Below, one piece after another: positions 1-7,358 of a stretch of DNA of 18,209 nucleotides; position 1 is the stretch's first letter, and the number at the start of each line of letters is the position of its first letter. The translations under genes were made by a program, and so were the position numbers. The notes under the pieces were generated by a model. That model was given only the letters and a program-made list of their open reading frames with translations. It was not told the origin of the DNA and made no database searches. Source of the stretch: Trichodesmium sp. MAG_R04. Its GTDB lineage: Bacteria > Cyanobacteriota > Cyanobacteriia > Cyanobacteriales > Microcoleaceae. The stretch lies in contig JAKQYG010000024.1 of NCBI GenBank assembly GCA_023356515.1, forward strand, positions 1-18,209, read 5' to 3'.

Positions 1-96
1 TAGTAGAGCTTGAAGTTGCGATCGAACTAACTCCCGTAATTCCTGACGAGAAATAGTGGCTACGGAAGGGGATAAATAGTTATTATCTTCAATCAA
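1..96 (-). CDS. Partial 5' end of an unrecognised protein, runs off left edge
   Basis: Only the first 32 codons are in the window. I place the start at the TTG at 96-94, because a strong Shine-Dalgarno sequence (GGAGGG) lies 6 nt upstream and the same frame has a stop (TAA) shortly before it with no ATG between. The N-terminus reads MIEDNNYLSPSVAT and then ISRQELRELVRSQLQALL, which looks like the beginning of an amphipathic helix. I do not recognise the family. It lies downstream of the solute-binding protein on the same strand, but a 178-nt gap makes co-transcription uncertain. If the TTG start is wrong, the protein could begin slightly further upstream in this open frame. Confidence 0.45.
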   Translation of the reverse strand, partial: MIEDNNYLSPSVATISRQELRELVRSQLQALL

Positions 97-274
97 AGCT
101 AACCCTCCTATAATATAGATTTCTGAATCCAGTTTAGGGGCTAAGGGAACTTTTTAATCCTTAAATTCCTAATTTTCAGGGAGGTTGTTTAGAAAAAAAC
201 TGATAATTTATCGGAAAAAATACTCTACAAGACCTACCCCAAACTTTCTACTTTTTTGTTTCTCCTTTCTTCTT

Positions 275-1150
275 TTACAAACCACTACATTTATCTTGAG
301 CAGAAATAGTCACTCCAATAAACAGAGATGTGTCTCCTGCTAACCTGGTTAAAATATCTGTAATTGTAGTAATTTTACGCTTAGTCACAACATATTCATT
401 GACTGTTTTTTGCCACTCAGAATCATTAGCAGGTAAAATCATTCCATAAGAAATACAGGTAAGTGGTCTATTTGGCTCTAAAGCATATTGATTTTCTTTT
501 AATCCTTGTCGGAATGCCTCTCCTACTAATAAAATTCCGTCACTAGCAAAAGCATCTATTGTCCCAGATATAGCATTTTTAACTGCAGTTTCTCTTCCCG
601 ATGCACCTCGATAAACTTTTTGTTCTGCCAATTGATATCGACTATCAATAAATTTTTTTGTGAGAGAATCATTGAGAACCCCAATTAAAATTCCTTCCAA
701 AAATCCATCGGGATTAACTGTTAGTCTTCTGTCTGGTTTCATCATTAAATATGTGCCAGTTGTGAAGAAACGTTCAGAATATATAACTCCTGTTGGTGGA
801 TTTTTTCTGATAGTATTAGGACCACATTCTAGATGAACTCGATTATTAACTACACTGGAATGACGTCCTTGTAGTGAATCTTCATCTAGAATAGTTTCTA
901 ATTTTTTTATGGTAATAGTTCGGTTTAATTTTTGTTCTAAATTTTCTTTAAATCCATTCATTAATTCTGGACAAATTCCTTTCCATTTACCGCCATAAAT
1001 ATAACCAAAAGGAGTAGCATCCTTTCTCATGCCAACTTTTAGCACACCAGTTTTTTGAATTTCTTGTAATACTCCTTGTGCCCTAGCAAATCTAGGATTT
1101 ATGACAGCAAATATAATACTAAATATGATTATTGCAAGTTTGCTTTTCAT
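275..1150 (-). CDS. Extracellular solute-binding protein, family 3 (amino-acid ABC transporter type)
   Basis: This is a periplasmic binding protein of the SBP_bac_3 family, which captures amino acids or similar small solutes for an ABC importer. From the chosen start the protein has 291 residues. It opens with a signal peptide: a Lys-containing N-region (MKSKLAIIIF), a hydrophobic core and an Ala-x-Ala-like end (RFARAQG). The mature start is typical of the family (LQEIQKTGVLKVGMR, then DATPFGY). There is no lipobox cysteine, so it should be soluble in the periplasm. An in-frame ATG lies 23 codons upstream (1219-1217). I reject it because a consensus promoter sits directly before it and would leave a leader of only about 5 nt, whereas the ATG at 1150 has a GAGG Shine-Dalgarno at good spacing and puts the signal peptide at the N-terminus. 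No permease or ATPase gene is adjacent, so the substrate is unknown. Confidence 0.85.
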   Translation of the reverse strand: MKSKLAIIIFSIIFAVINPRFARAQGVLQEIQKTGVLKVGMRKDATPFGYIYGGKWKGICPELMNGFKENLEQKLNRTITIKKLETILDEDSLQGRHSSVVNNRVHLECGPNTIRKNPPTGVIYSERFFTTGTYLMMKPDRRLTVNPDGFLEGILIGVLNDSLTKKFIDSRYQLAEQKVYRGASGRETAVKNAISGTIDAFASDGILLVGEAFRQGLKENQYALEPNRPLTCISYGMILPANDSEWQKTVNEYVVTKRKITTITDILTRLAGDTSLFIGVTISAQDKCSGL

Positions 1151-1231
1151 TATTGACCTCACATCAAAATTATTAATATCATTCTCGTTCAAATTATTTA
1201 CAGTTTTTTGTTGGATCATGATAATTTAAAG

Positions 1232-1259
1232 ATTATACAATAAAATGAATAAATGTCAA
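1232..1259 (-). promoter_or_regulatory. Consensus sigma-70-type promoter of the solute-binding protein gene
   Basis: On the minus strand a perfect -35 box (TTGACA, 1259-1254) is followed after 16 bp by a perfect -10 box (TATAAT, 1237-1232). Transcription should begin near 1225. This gives a leader of about 75 nt to the ATG at 1150, and it rules against translation from the ATG at 1219. Confidence 0.7.
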
Positions 1260-1960
1260 TAACCTAGAATAGACATATTGAAAATAAAAAATAAGGTCAT
1301 TTTAGTTATCAGTTATCAACTATCGGTGATGAGTTGTCAGTAGCTATGTCTAAAGCCAGAGGCTTAAAATACTGAAGTTTATTTTTTTTTAATACCTTTA
1401 AAAGGGGAAGCTTAAGACATTATTTTTTTGTCAAATTATTATAACTAATTAGATAAAAGCTATAAGCAAATGAATCAGATATAAAAATCTATTAACGACC
1501 GCAAAAAAAATAATTATTGAAATCACTTATTAAAAGCTCATAAAGCCAATCAAAAAGATTGAAAAAATAAAACTAGTTATAAGCAGATAAACAAAATAAA
1601 TTACATATTTTAGAAGCGGAAATTTTTACTGTATAAGAATCTATTGTATAAATAATTATGTTTAGATGCTTAATGATTAATATTGCTAACGTGATCGGCA
1701 AAACATAGCTCCGAGAACCCACTCTGTGAGACATCTTAGGAATGGGGAGAAAATATGAACCACAAATATTGGCGCTTGAGTATTGCACTGAAATACTCCT
1801 GTACAGAAAATCACCAAAGTTAATAAATCCTTATTCCTTAATTCACGTTATACAATCCCTATTTTCGGGAGAGCGATCAACTTCGTTTTGCAATCGCGTG
1901 CTCCTCAATCAATAACTGATATATGAAATTACAGACAAATATTGTTTTGCTTTTATGCTA

Positions 1961-2060
1961 ACAGAACTTACCCACGGGCACTACACGATGGTGAGAGCGA
2001 GTGCCAGAAATCCCCTCCCCTACATATAGCGTTTTCAAGGTGAATTTGCGTAAGTCCTGT
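1961..2060. repeat. MITE-like element, family 2, copy 1
   Basis: This 100-bp element is bounded by terminal inverted repeats. The left end reads ACAGAACTTAC and the complement of the right end reads ACAGGACTTAC, so 10 of 11 positions match. TAA on both sides may be a short target duplication if the outermost A is left out of the repeat. The whole element is homologous in inverted orientation to the copy at 14389-14481. It encodes no protein. Confidence 0.7.
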
Positions 2061-2079
2061 AATTACATAAACTTTGCTA

Positions 2080-2391
2080 TACTTAGGGTCTACTGAAAAA
2101 GTCTTTTAAGGAGCACAGGAGTAGGTAGGAACATTTTGCTACGGGACATGTTTGCGCAGCATTCCGTCAGGAAAACGCATTTTCGTTATGCAACGTCCAT
2201 AGAGAGGAAAAGGGAAGGTATATATGAGGTAGTCGGATATGCTTGTCTCTTGATTTTTCTGCCATGGGAGTGCCCGAAATCCTAACTTTTTCAGCTTATA
2301 CCACCGAAAAGCTGGTACTTTTTGCTGAGCAAATAAAACTAAAGTCTTTTATATGTCAATGCTTTTATCATTAATCAGCAAGCCCTACTTA
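2080..2391. mobile_element. MITE-like element, family 1, copy A, with 6-bp target duplication
   Basis: A 300-bp non-coding element (2086-2385) has imperfect terminal inverted repeats: GGGTCTACTGA on the left, and GGGCTTGCTGA as the complement of the right end. It is flanked on both sides by the direct repeat TACTTA (2080-2085 and 2386-2391), as expected of a transposed unit. The interior shares the block GGTAGTCGGATAT and the following TCTTGATTTTT region with copy C (11898-12134), and a diverged version with copy B (7466-7648). No transposase is encoded, so movement would have needed an enzyme supplied from elsewhere. Confidence 0.65.
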
Positions 2392-2758
2392 GATTTTCTA
2401 TTTTTAAATCAGGACTTACACAAAGGAAAGTTATTTTTGCAAACTTTTAAGCATAGCATACCTTTATAAGTATTTGGTTCTATGTGATTCATCTCATCAA
2501 ATCCCAGATTATGATCTGAGGCTCAAGAGCAACTTCAGCTAAATCCAGATTTAGTATAACACCTACTACCCAACATTTAGCAACCCAATATAATAATACC
2601 AATTATATAAATTTAGGAGTAGTGGTGTACAAGTAGTGATTTTTGCAGTTAGGCTTGTAATAGTGAAATAAGTTTGATTTTAAATATCACTTATTACATG
2701 ACCACAAACTTAAGTTATACCACTTATCTTAATAAGATTGTGTGATTTTATTTTTGAG

Positions 2759-2797
2759 TATAATGTATAGCCATATTTTAACACCTTTAGATATAAT
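2759..2797 (+). promoter_or_regulatory. Candidate promoter elements for the Dnd-associated operon
   Basis: Two exact TATAAT hexamers precede the small Dnd-associated gene, at 2759-2764 and 2792-2797. The first has a weak -35 candidate (TTGTGT, 2738-2743) at 15-bp spacing, and the second has none. AT-rich DNA yields such matches by chance, so this is only a likely promoter zone. Confidence 0.35.
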
Positions 2798-2826
2798 ATA
2801 AGGTATTACTTACTTCATAAATTAAA

Positions 2827-3072
2827 ATGACTTTAAAATACTCAGACAAAGCAATCACAGCCATATCAACTATTTTTTCAGAACAACATTCAACATACAA
2901 TGCTAAAACTAAAAGTAAGTTAAACAATATTCAAGAACCAATTACTACTGCACCCCCAGAAGTAAAACAGATCATTGGGCGAGTATTACAACTAGAAAAA
3001 GACAGACTTTATAAAAAAACTTTTCGAATTAACGATGATATTCTCAAAATTATTAAGGAAGCTGTGCAATGA
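2827..3072 (+). CDS. DNA modification (phosphorothioation) system-associated small protein
   Basis: This 81-residue, lysine-rich protein has no signal peptide or membrane segment. Similar small proteins are known to sit directly before DndD-type ATPases in cyanobacterial phosphorothioation clusters, and their biochemical role is unknown to me. The assignment rests mainly on that position: the stop codon overlaps the start of the downstream ATPase by 4 nt (ATGA at 3069-3072), which indicates translational coupling and probably equal expression. The C-terminal half (about residues 44-80, containing EVKQIIGRVLQLEKDRLYKK) looks helical and conserved. The N-terminal part is more variable. No good Shine-Dalgarno precedes the ATG. 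Confidence that it is a real gene is high. The family name is from memory of cyanobacterial annotations. Confidence 0.7.
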   Translation: MTLKYSDKAITAISTIFSEQHSTYNAKTKSKLNNIQEPITTAPPEVKQIIGRVLQLEKDRLYKKTFRINDDILKIIKEAVQ

Positions 3073-5141
3073 AATTAATTTCAATTATCTTGTGTAACTT
3101 TCGTCAGTTTTATGGCAAAACTCCAGAAATAATTTGTGCTTCAGGGAAGCAAAATACAACAATTATTCATGGGAACAATGGTGCAGGCAAAACAACCATA
3201 ATGAATGCTTTCACCTGGGTACTGTATGAAAAATTTAGTGCTGCTTTTGCTGCAGAAACTCAATTGGTAAATAAACGAGCAATTACAGAAGCAAAACTGG
3301 GTCAAGCTATAGCTTGTTGGGTAGAAATTATATTTGAACATGATCATAAATGTTATCAGGCAAAACGTTTATGTCGAGCTTATAGAAACGAAGAAAATCA
3401 AATTGAACATGGTAAAAGTGAGCTATATATGCAGATAGCTAAAGATGATGGGCGTTGGTCTCCGCCCCCAGAACATCCTGATGATATTATTGGTAGAATT
3501 TTGCCAGAAAGTTTGCATAGATATTTCTTTTTTGATGGGGAAAGAATTGAATATATTGTTAGGGATGATCAGAAAAGTGAAATTGCAGAAGCTACTAAAG
3601 AATTATTGGGAATTGAAGTATTAAATCGTTCCATTAGACATTTAGGGGAAGCCAAAAAATCCCTAGAAACTGATTTAAGATTGATTGGTAATCCAGAGAC
3701 TAAAAAGCTTTTGAAAGAAAAAAATAAAATTGAGCAGGAAATTCATAAATTATCAAAACGCCAAGCAGAAATAGAGCAAGAATTACAACATCATGGAGAA
3801 TTTAAAAAAGAAGTTAATAGTCGTTTATTAGACTTTAAAGGTGCAGAAGGATTGCCTCAACAAGGAGACCAATTAAAAATTCAGATTGAAGGTATAAAAG
3901 AAAAAATAGTACAAGAAAATAATGGGTTAAAAAGAGCTATATCAACTCGTGGTTATATGGTTTTTTTACCAGAAGTAATAGCAGAATTTAGAGAACTATT
4001 TAGTCATTTAAGGGAAAAAGGGGAATTACTTACAGGAATTAATCGGCAGTTTATTCAAAATTTATTAGAAAAACAACGTTGTATTTGTGGAGCTGAATTA
4101 ATTACAGATTCAAAGGAGAGAAAATTAGTAGAAAAATGGATGGAGAAGGTAGAGGTTGCTGATGTTGAAGAAACTGCAATTAGAATGACTGTACAAATGG
4201 ATGAAGTTGAGAAGCAAGTTGTAAATTTTTGGGAGGAAGTTAATAGACAAAAAGAAAATATAGAACATTTACGTTCTCAGCTTTCACAGGTTGAAAATGA
4301 GTTAGAGGTAGTTCAAAAAAAATTACGCAGTTATCCAGATGAGGATATTCAAAAGTTACAAAAAAGGTTAGATGTAATTGAAATTAAAGTGGGAGATTTA
4401 AATCGAGAAACTGGTTCAAATAGTCTACAGCTAGAAACGTTGCATAAAGAAATTAAGGCTTTAGATAAACAAGTTGATCGGCAAACTATGAATGAGTTAA
4501 AACAAGTTTTATGTCAAAGAAGAATTGCTGCTACTCAGGATGCTATCGAGAGACTAAACGAAGTACAGTTACGTTTAGAAAAACAATTTAGAGTTTCTTT
4601 AGAAAAACGGGTACAAGAATTATTTTCGGAAATTTCTTTTACTCCTTATATTCCTCAACTAAATAAAAATTATGAGTTGACTTTAGTAGAAAATACTGGT
4701 GGTAACAATACTTTAGTTCCTGCTTCTACAGGAGAGAATCAAATCCTTAGTTTGGCATTTATTGGTAGTATTATTGATCAGGTAAGAGAATGGAGTCAAA
4801 AAAATACTTTAATGGGTCCTGATAGTAGCACTTTTCCTATCGTAATGGATTCTCCTTTTGGGAGTTTAGATGAGATTTATCGGCGAAAAATTGCTAAAAT
4901 AATTCCTCAATTAGCAAATCAATTAGTTGTATTAGTAACTAAGACTCAATGGCGAGGTGAAGTTGCTGAGGAAATGGCTGATTATATTGGCAAAGAATAT
5001 GTGCTTTCTTATTATTCCCCAAAACCAGATTGTGAGGAGGATGCTATTGAGTTAGGTGGTAAATCTTATGCTTTGGTAAAACGTAGTCCAAATGAGTTTG
5101 AATATACAGAATTGCTTGAGGTAGATGATAATGACTTTTGA
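3069..5141 (+). CDS. dndD: DndD-like SMC/Rad50-type ATPase of DNA phosphorothioation
   Basis: This 690-residue ATPase matches DndD, the nucleotide-hydrolysing partner in the Dnd complex that swaps a non-bridging backbone oxygen for sulfur in DNA. It begins with MKLISIILCNFRQFYGK. The Walker A motif GNNGAGKTT is at residues 35-43. Long coiled-coil stretches cover about 200-300 and 370-500. They flank a zinc-hook-like turn with Cys338 and Cys340 (RCICGAEL). The ABC signature-like STGENQ is at 553-558, Walker B (FPIVMDSP) ends near Asp594, and the catalytic Glu is 602 in GSLDE. The ORF is complete with all ATPase motifs intact, so it could be functional. It is coupled to the small protein upstream. 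dndB, dndC and dndE are not next to it, which is unusual. The alternative is a stand-alone Rad50-like defence ATPase; the close match to DndD at the N-terminus argues against that. Confidence 0.85.
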   Translation: MKLISIILCNFRQFYGKTPEIICASGKQNTTIIHGNNGAGKTTIMNAFTWVLYEKFSAAFAAETQLVNKRAITEAKLGQAIACWVEIIFEHDHKCYQAKRLCRAYRNEENQIEHGKSELYMQIAKDDGRWSPPPEHPDDIIGRILPESLHRYFFFDGERIEYIVRDDQKSEIAEATKELLGIEVLNRSIRHLGEAKKSLETDLRLIGNPETKKLLKEKNKIEQEIHKLSKRQAEIEQELQHHGEFKKEVNSRLLDFKGAEGLPQQGDQLKIQIEGIKEKIVQENNGLKRAISTRGYMVFLPEVIAEFRELFSHLREKGELLTGINRQFIQNLLEKQRCICGAELITDSKERKLVEKWMEKVEVADVEETAIRMTVQMDEVEKQVVNFWEEVNRQKENIEHLRSQLSQVENELEVVQKKLRSYPDEDIQKLQKRLDVIEIKVGDLNRETGSNSLQLETLHKEIKALDKQVDRQTMNELKQVLCQRRIAATQDAIERLNEVQLRLEKQFRVSLEKRVQELFSEISFTPYIPQLNKNYELTLVENTGGNNTLVPASTGENQILSLAFIGSIIDQVREWSQKNTLMGPDSSTFPIVMDSPFGSLDEIYRRKIAKIIPQLANQLVVLVTKTQWRGEVAEEMADYIGKEYVLSYYSPKPDCEEDAIELGGKSYALVKRSPNEFEYTELLEVDDNDF

Positions 5142-5184
5142 TTTAATTAGTTGTATTAATTTCAGATTATTCTTAACTTTAGCT

Positions 5185-5958
5185 TCACAAAGAAATATCA
5201 GGCTTTTTAAATACTAAAAAATGCTGTTGTGGTAAAAAATCTCTAGTATCTTGCCAAACCAAACCCACAGCTTCCATTTCTTTTTTAACCTGTTTTTCAC
5301 TCATTTTGTGTAAACCCTTAATCATAATCATTGGATTTTCACTCCGATATTCCAATAAAACCACTCGCCCACCAGGTTTCAATCCCTCAACTATTCCTAA
5401 CATCATTTCTCGTGGATATTCAAACTCGTGATAAGTATCAACTAATAAAGCAATATCAACACTAGATGGTGGTATCTTTGGATTATCTAAATCACCTAAA
5501 ATTGTCTCAACATTAGTAATATTTTCCTCATGATTAACAAAATTAATTAACTCTAACATCTCTGGCTGTATATCTATTGCCAGTACCTTTCCCTCTGGAA
5601 CTAACGGACTAATTCTAAAAGTAAAATAGCCAGTACCAGCACCAATATCTGCTACGATATCTGTTGATTTTAATTCAAGATTATTGATAGCATTTTGAGG
5701 TTTTTCTTGATAACTTCTACTATCTCTTTCTAACCATCCGGCACCTTCATGCCCCATTACTTTAGCAATTTCTCGACCCAGATAAAATTTGCCAATACCT
5801 TCAGAATTATGAATAGTTCTATATTGGTAAATTCCATCTGAATTTGTAACTATATCAGTGTTAATGGCCCAGGATGTTGATGTTAGGGCCAAAATTAGGA
5901 GCAACAGAGATAAAATGCTTCCAACCTTTTGTAGAAATTTTATGATATTTTTAGTCAT
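5185..5958 (-). CDS. Exported class I SAM-dependent methyltransferase
   Basis: This 257-residue protein carries a Rossmann-fold methyltransferase domain. Motif I is DIGAGTG at residues 104-110, and the acidic residue that would contact the SAM ribose is Asp129 (AIDIQPEML). A post-I region DIALLVDTYHEF (168-179) and an EGLKPGGRVVLLEY strand-loop (191-204) follow. Unusually, it starts with a clear signal peptide: Lys-rich N-region, hydrophobic core (SILSLLLLILALTS) and a probable cleavage site after SWA (residue 31). This would place the enzyme, or its anchor, in the periplasm or thylakoid lumen. The methyl acceptor cannot be told from sequence. The gene converges on the DndD gene with only 43 bp between them. 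No good Shine-Dalgarno precedes the ATG. It is probably not part of the Dnd machinery. Confidence 0.8.
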   Translation of the reverse strand: MTKNIIKFLQKVGSILSLLLLILALTSTSWAINTDIVTNSDGIYQYRTIHNSEGIGKFYLGREIAKVMGHEGAGWLERDSRSYQEKPQNAINNLELKSTDIVADIGAGTGYFTFRISPLVPEGKVLAIDIQPEMLELINFVNHEENITNVETILGDLDNPKIPPSSVDIALLVDTYHEFEYPREMMLGIVEGLKPGGRVVLLEYRSENPMIMIKGLHKMSEKQVKKEMEAVGLVWQDTRDFLPQQHFLVFKKPDISL

Positions 5959-6286
5959 AGTAAGTATCTGGTTATTTCAGTTATGAGCATACCTTACTTG
6001 GTCAGAGCTTCCCTTTTCATGTCTCGTAGCTAACGAGTTATCAATAGGGACTACTGAAGCCATCGGATTGAGACCTTATTTTTTTGGTTATAAATCAAGT
6101 TAATCTTGAACAAGAAAAATAACACTAAACATTATAAAGGAAAAATTATATGAGCAAGAGTTTTGTGGTTTATTTCTAGTTTTTGAATTTTGACAACCAT
6201 TTTATAAGATTACTATATATTGTATATATGTTGGTTTGTATTAGTTTGATCAATAGATAAAAATTAGTTAATGAGATAGTAAGATT
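5959..6286. other. Intergenic region between divergent methyltransferase and MazG-like genes
   Basis: This spacer of 328 bp separates two outward-facing genes and must hold both promoters. I see a plausible plus-strand promoter at 6190-6219. For the minus strand I find no convincing match. No small ORF or RNA is evident. Confidence 0.5.
6190..6219 (+). promoter_or_regulatory. Candidate promoter of the MazG-like gene
   Basis: A perfect -35 hexamer (TTGACA, 6190-6195) is followed after 18 bp by TATATA (6214-6219). Transcription would start near 6226, about 60 nt before the ATG. The -10 element is in AT-rich DNA, so the match is moderate. Confidence 0.4.
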
Positions 6287-6643
6287 ATGCGTCAAGAATA
6301 TAATAAATTAGTCCGCGATCGCATCCCGGAAATTATCCATAAAAGTGGTCTAAAATACCAAACTGTAACTCTATCAGAAGGAGAATATCAGCAAGCATTA
6401 CGAAATAAACTTATGGAAGAAGCTCAAGAAGTTGCTACAGCAAATAAGGCTAATTTAGCGACAGAAATAGCTGATTTATTAGAAGTAATAGATGCTTTAC
6501 TCAATAGTTATGACATTTCTTGCCATAAAGTTATATTAGAACAAGATAAAAAGCGAGCAATTAAAGGAGATTTTGAGAATAAGATTATGTTGTTATGGGC
6601 AGAAAAAAAGGAAGTAAAAAGTATAAAGCATGAGAATTTATAA
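6287..6643 (+). CDS. MazG-like all-alpha nucleoside triphosphate pyrophosphohydrolase
   Basis: This 118-residue protein belongs to the all-alpha NTP-PPase (MazG/PRA-PH) superfamily, small metal-dependent enzymes that hydrolyse nucleoside triphosphates to monophosphate and pyrophosphate, often to clear non-canonical nucleotides. It opens with the signature YNKLVRDRIPEII of the house-cleaning subgroup. The metal-binding residues follow the EExxE...ExxD pattern: Glu44, Glu45 and Glu48 in LMEEAQEV, then Glu60 and Asp63 in EIADLLEV. The C-terminal part (residues 88-106, KKRAIKGDFENKIMLLWAE) matches the usual end of the subgroup. A HIP1 site (GCGATCGC) overlaps codons 10-12. It lies between Dnd-associated genes, and MazG-like enzymes also occur in defence islands. 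No functional link can be shown here. Confidence 0.85.
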   Translation: MRQEYNKLVRDRIPEIIHKSGLKYQTVTLSEGEYQQALRNKLMEEAQEVATANKANLATEIADLLEVIDALLNSYDISCHKVILEQDKKRAIKGDFENKIMLLWAEKKEVKSIKHENL

Positions 6644-6832
6644 CAAATATTTTTTGTCAATTTAATTGTAAAAATTGTAGACATCACTAGAGATTAATAG
6701 CTATTTATAGCAACTATAAATTGTAAAAAAATGCATAATATCACTTTTTAATTAATAACTAAAATTTTAAGCAATCTCTTGTAGTATTTTTGGTGATGTG
6801 TACAAAAATTAAATTTTACTAATCTTAAAAAT

Positions 6833-6844
6833 AGGGTTTGCTGA
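6833..6844 (+). repeat. Solo terminal repeat of MITE family 1
   Basis: AGGGTTTGCTGA matches the terminal inverted repeat of the family 1 elements (compare AGGGCTTGCTGA, the complement of the right end of copies A and C). I see no partner end or interior sequence nearby, so this is either a remnant or chance. It lies about 50 bp before the phosphorothioation-associated protein 4 gene. Confidence 0.35.
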
Positions 6845-6893
6845 CTTATCAGAGCAATAATTACTTCTTTAAAACCACCTTAATTTTTTAGTT

Positions 6894-7358
6894 ATGAACA
6901 GAATTAGAATTGCTAAAGATAAAGCAGATTTAGTTAAAGCTTTAACTGAGTTAGAAGGGAAAACAGGTCCGTTTAAAGCCTATGCAGATGTAATAGTATT
7001 TGCTGCCTCTTTAGCTATTAAGAAAAAAAAGCGAATTCCAGTGACAGAAATTTCGACAAGAGAACCATCTCCAATTAATATGGAGGTATTTTGGTCTAGG
7101 GGATATGGAAGTATTATTAAATTAATCGCTCTCATGGATACAAAAGATACAAAAATTCTCTCCGAAACCAATGAAGAAATAGAAGAAAATCGGATTAAAA
7201 TATTTGAAGAGTATGCTAATGGAGGATTAGAAATATTACGAGATGAACTACGAGGTGCAGTAAATTATTCAGAACGTCTTTTATTAGTTTTAATTTCTGA
7301 GAGACGGAAAAAAACTCGGCCAGAAGAAGACTTTGATCTAACTAAATTTTTGGAATAA
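6894..7358 (+). CDS. DNA phosphorothioation-associated protein 4
   Basis: This 154-residue protein matches the family I recall as DNA phosphorothioation-associated protein 4 (dnd_assoc_4), found beside dnd genes in cyanobacteria and others. Characteristic stretches are IRIAKDKADLVKALTELEG at the N-terminus, the TGPFKAYADVIVFAASLA segment (24-41), FWSRGYGSIIKLIA (66-79), and IFEEYANGGLEILRDELRG (103-121). An acidic tail follows (RPEEDFDLTKFL). It has no catalytic motif that I recognise, no signal peptide and no membrane segment, so it is probably a cytoplasmic accessory or structural factor. It lies 1.75 kb downstream of the DndD gene, separated by two genes that are not known Dnd components, so it is unlikely to share their transcript. 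No clear Shine-Dalgarno is present. Confidence 0.85.
   Translation: MNRIRIAKDKADLVKALTELEGKTGPFKAYADVIVFAASLAIKKKKRIPVTEISTREPSPINMEVFWSRGYGSIIKLIALMDTKDTKILSETNEEIEENRIKIFEEYANGGLEILRDELRGAVNYSERLLLVLISERRKKTRPEEDFDLTKFLE

Larger units (their letters stand above)
1260..2826. other. Long repeat-rich intergenic region
   Basis: No convincing gene is visible in this 1.6 kb. It contains heptamer repeats of the AGTTATC type near 1304-1324. It also holds a 100-bp inverted-repeat element (1961-2060) and a 300-bp MITE-like element with a target duplication (2080-2391). A lone terminal-repeat-like sequence (CAGGACTTACACAAAG) lies near 2411-2426. The sequence is AT-rich with many stops in all frames. 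The only long open frame (minus strand, 1573-1788) is discussed among the rejected items. Confidence 0.7.

Noticed and set aside
1304..1324. AGTTATC heptamer repeats considered as a CRISPR or regulatory array
   Set aside because: Only three imperfect units without spacers; simple short tandem repeats are common in such genomes.
1573..1788. 71-codon minus-strand frame with GTG start and an AGGAG 7 nt upstream, partly hydrophobic
   Set aside because: Composition looks like translated AT-rich repeat DNA, there is no recognisable family, and it lies in a spacer full of mobile remnants. The ribosome-binding site is good, so a small real gene cannot be fully excluded.
3141..3347. Minus-strand frame of 68 codons
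   Set aside because: It lies entirely within the well-supported DndD-like ATPase gene on the other strand.
6980..7171. Minus-strand frame of 63 codons
   Set aside because: It is antisense to phosphorothioation-associated protein 4 and has no independent support.
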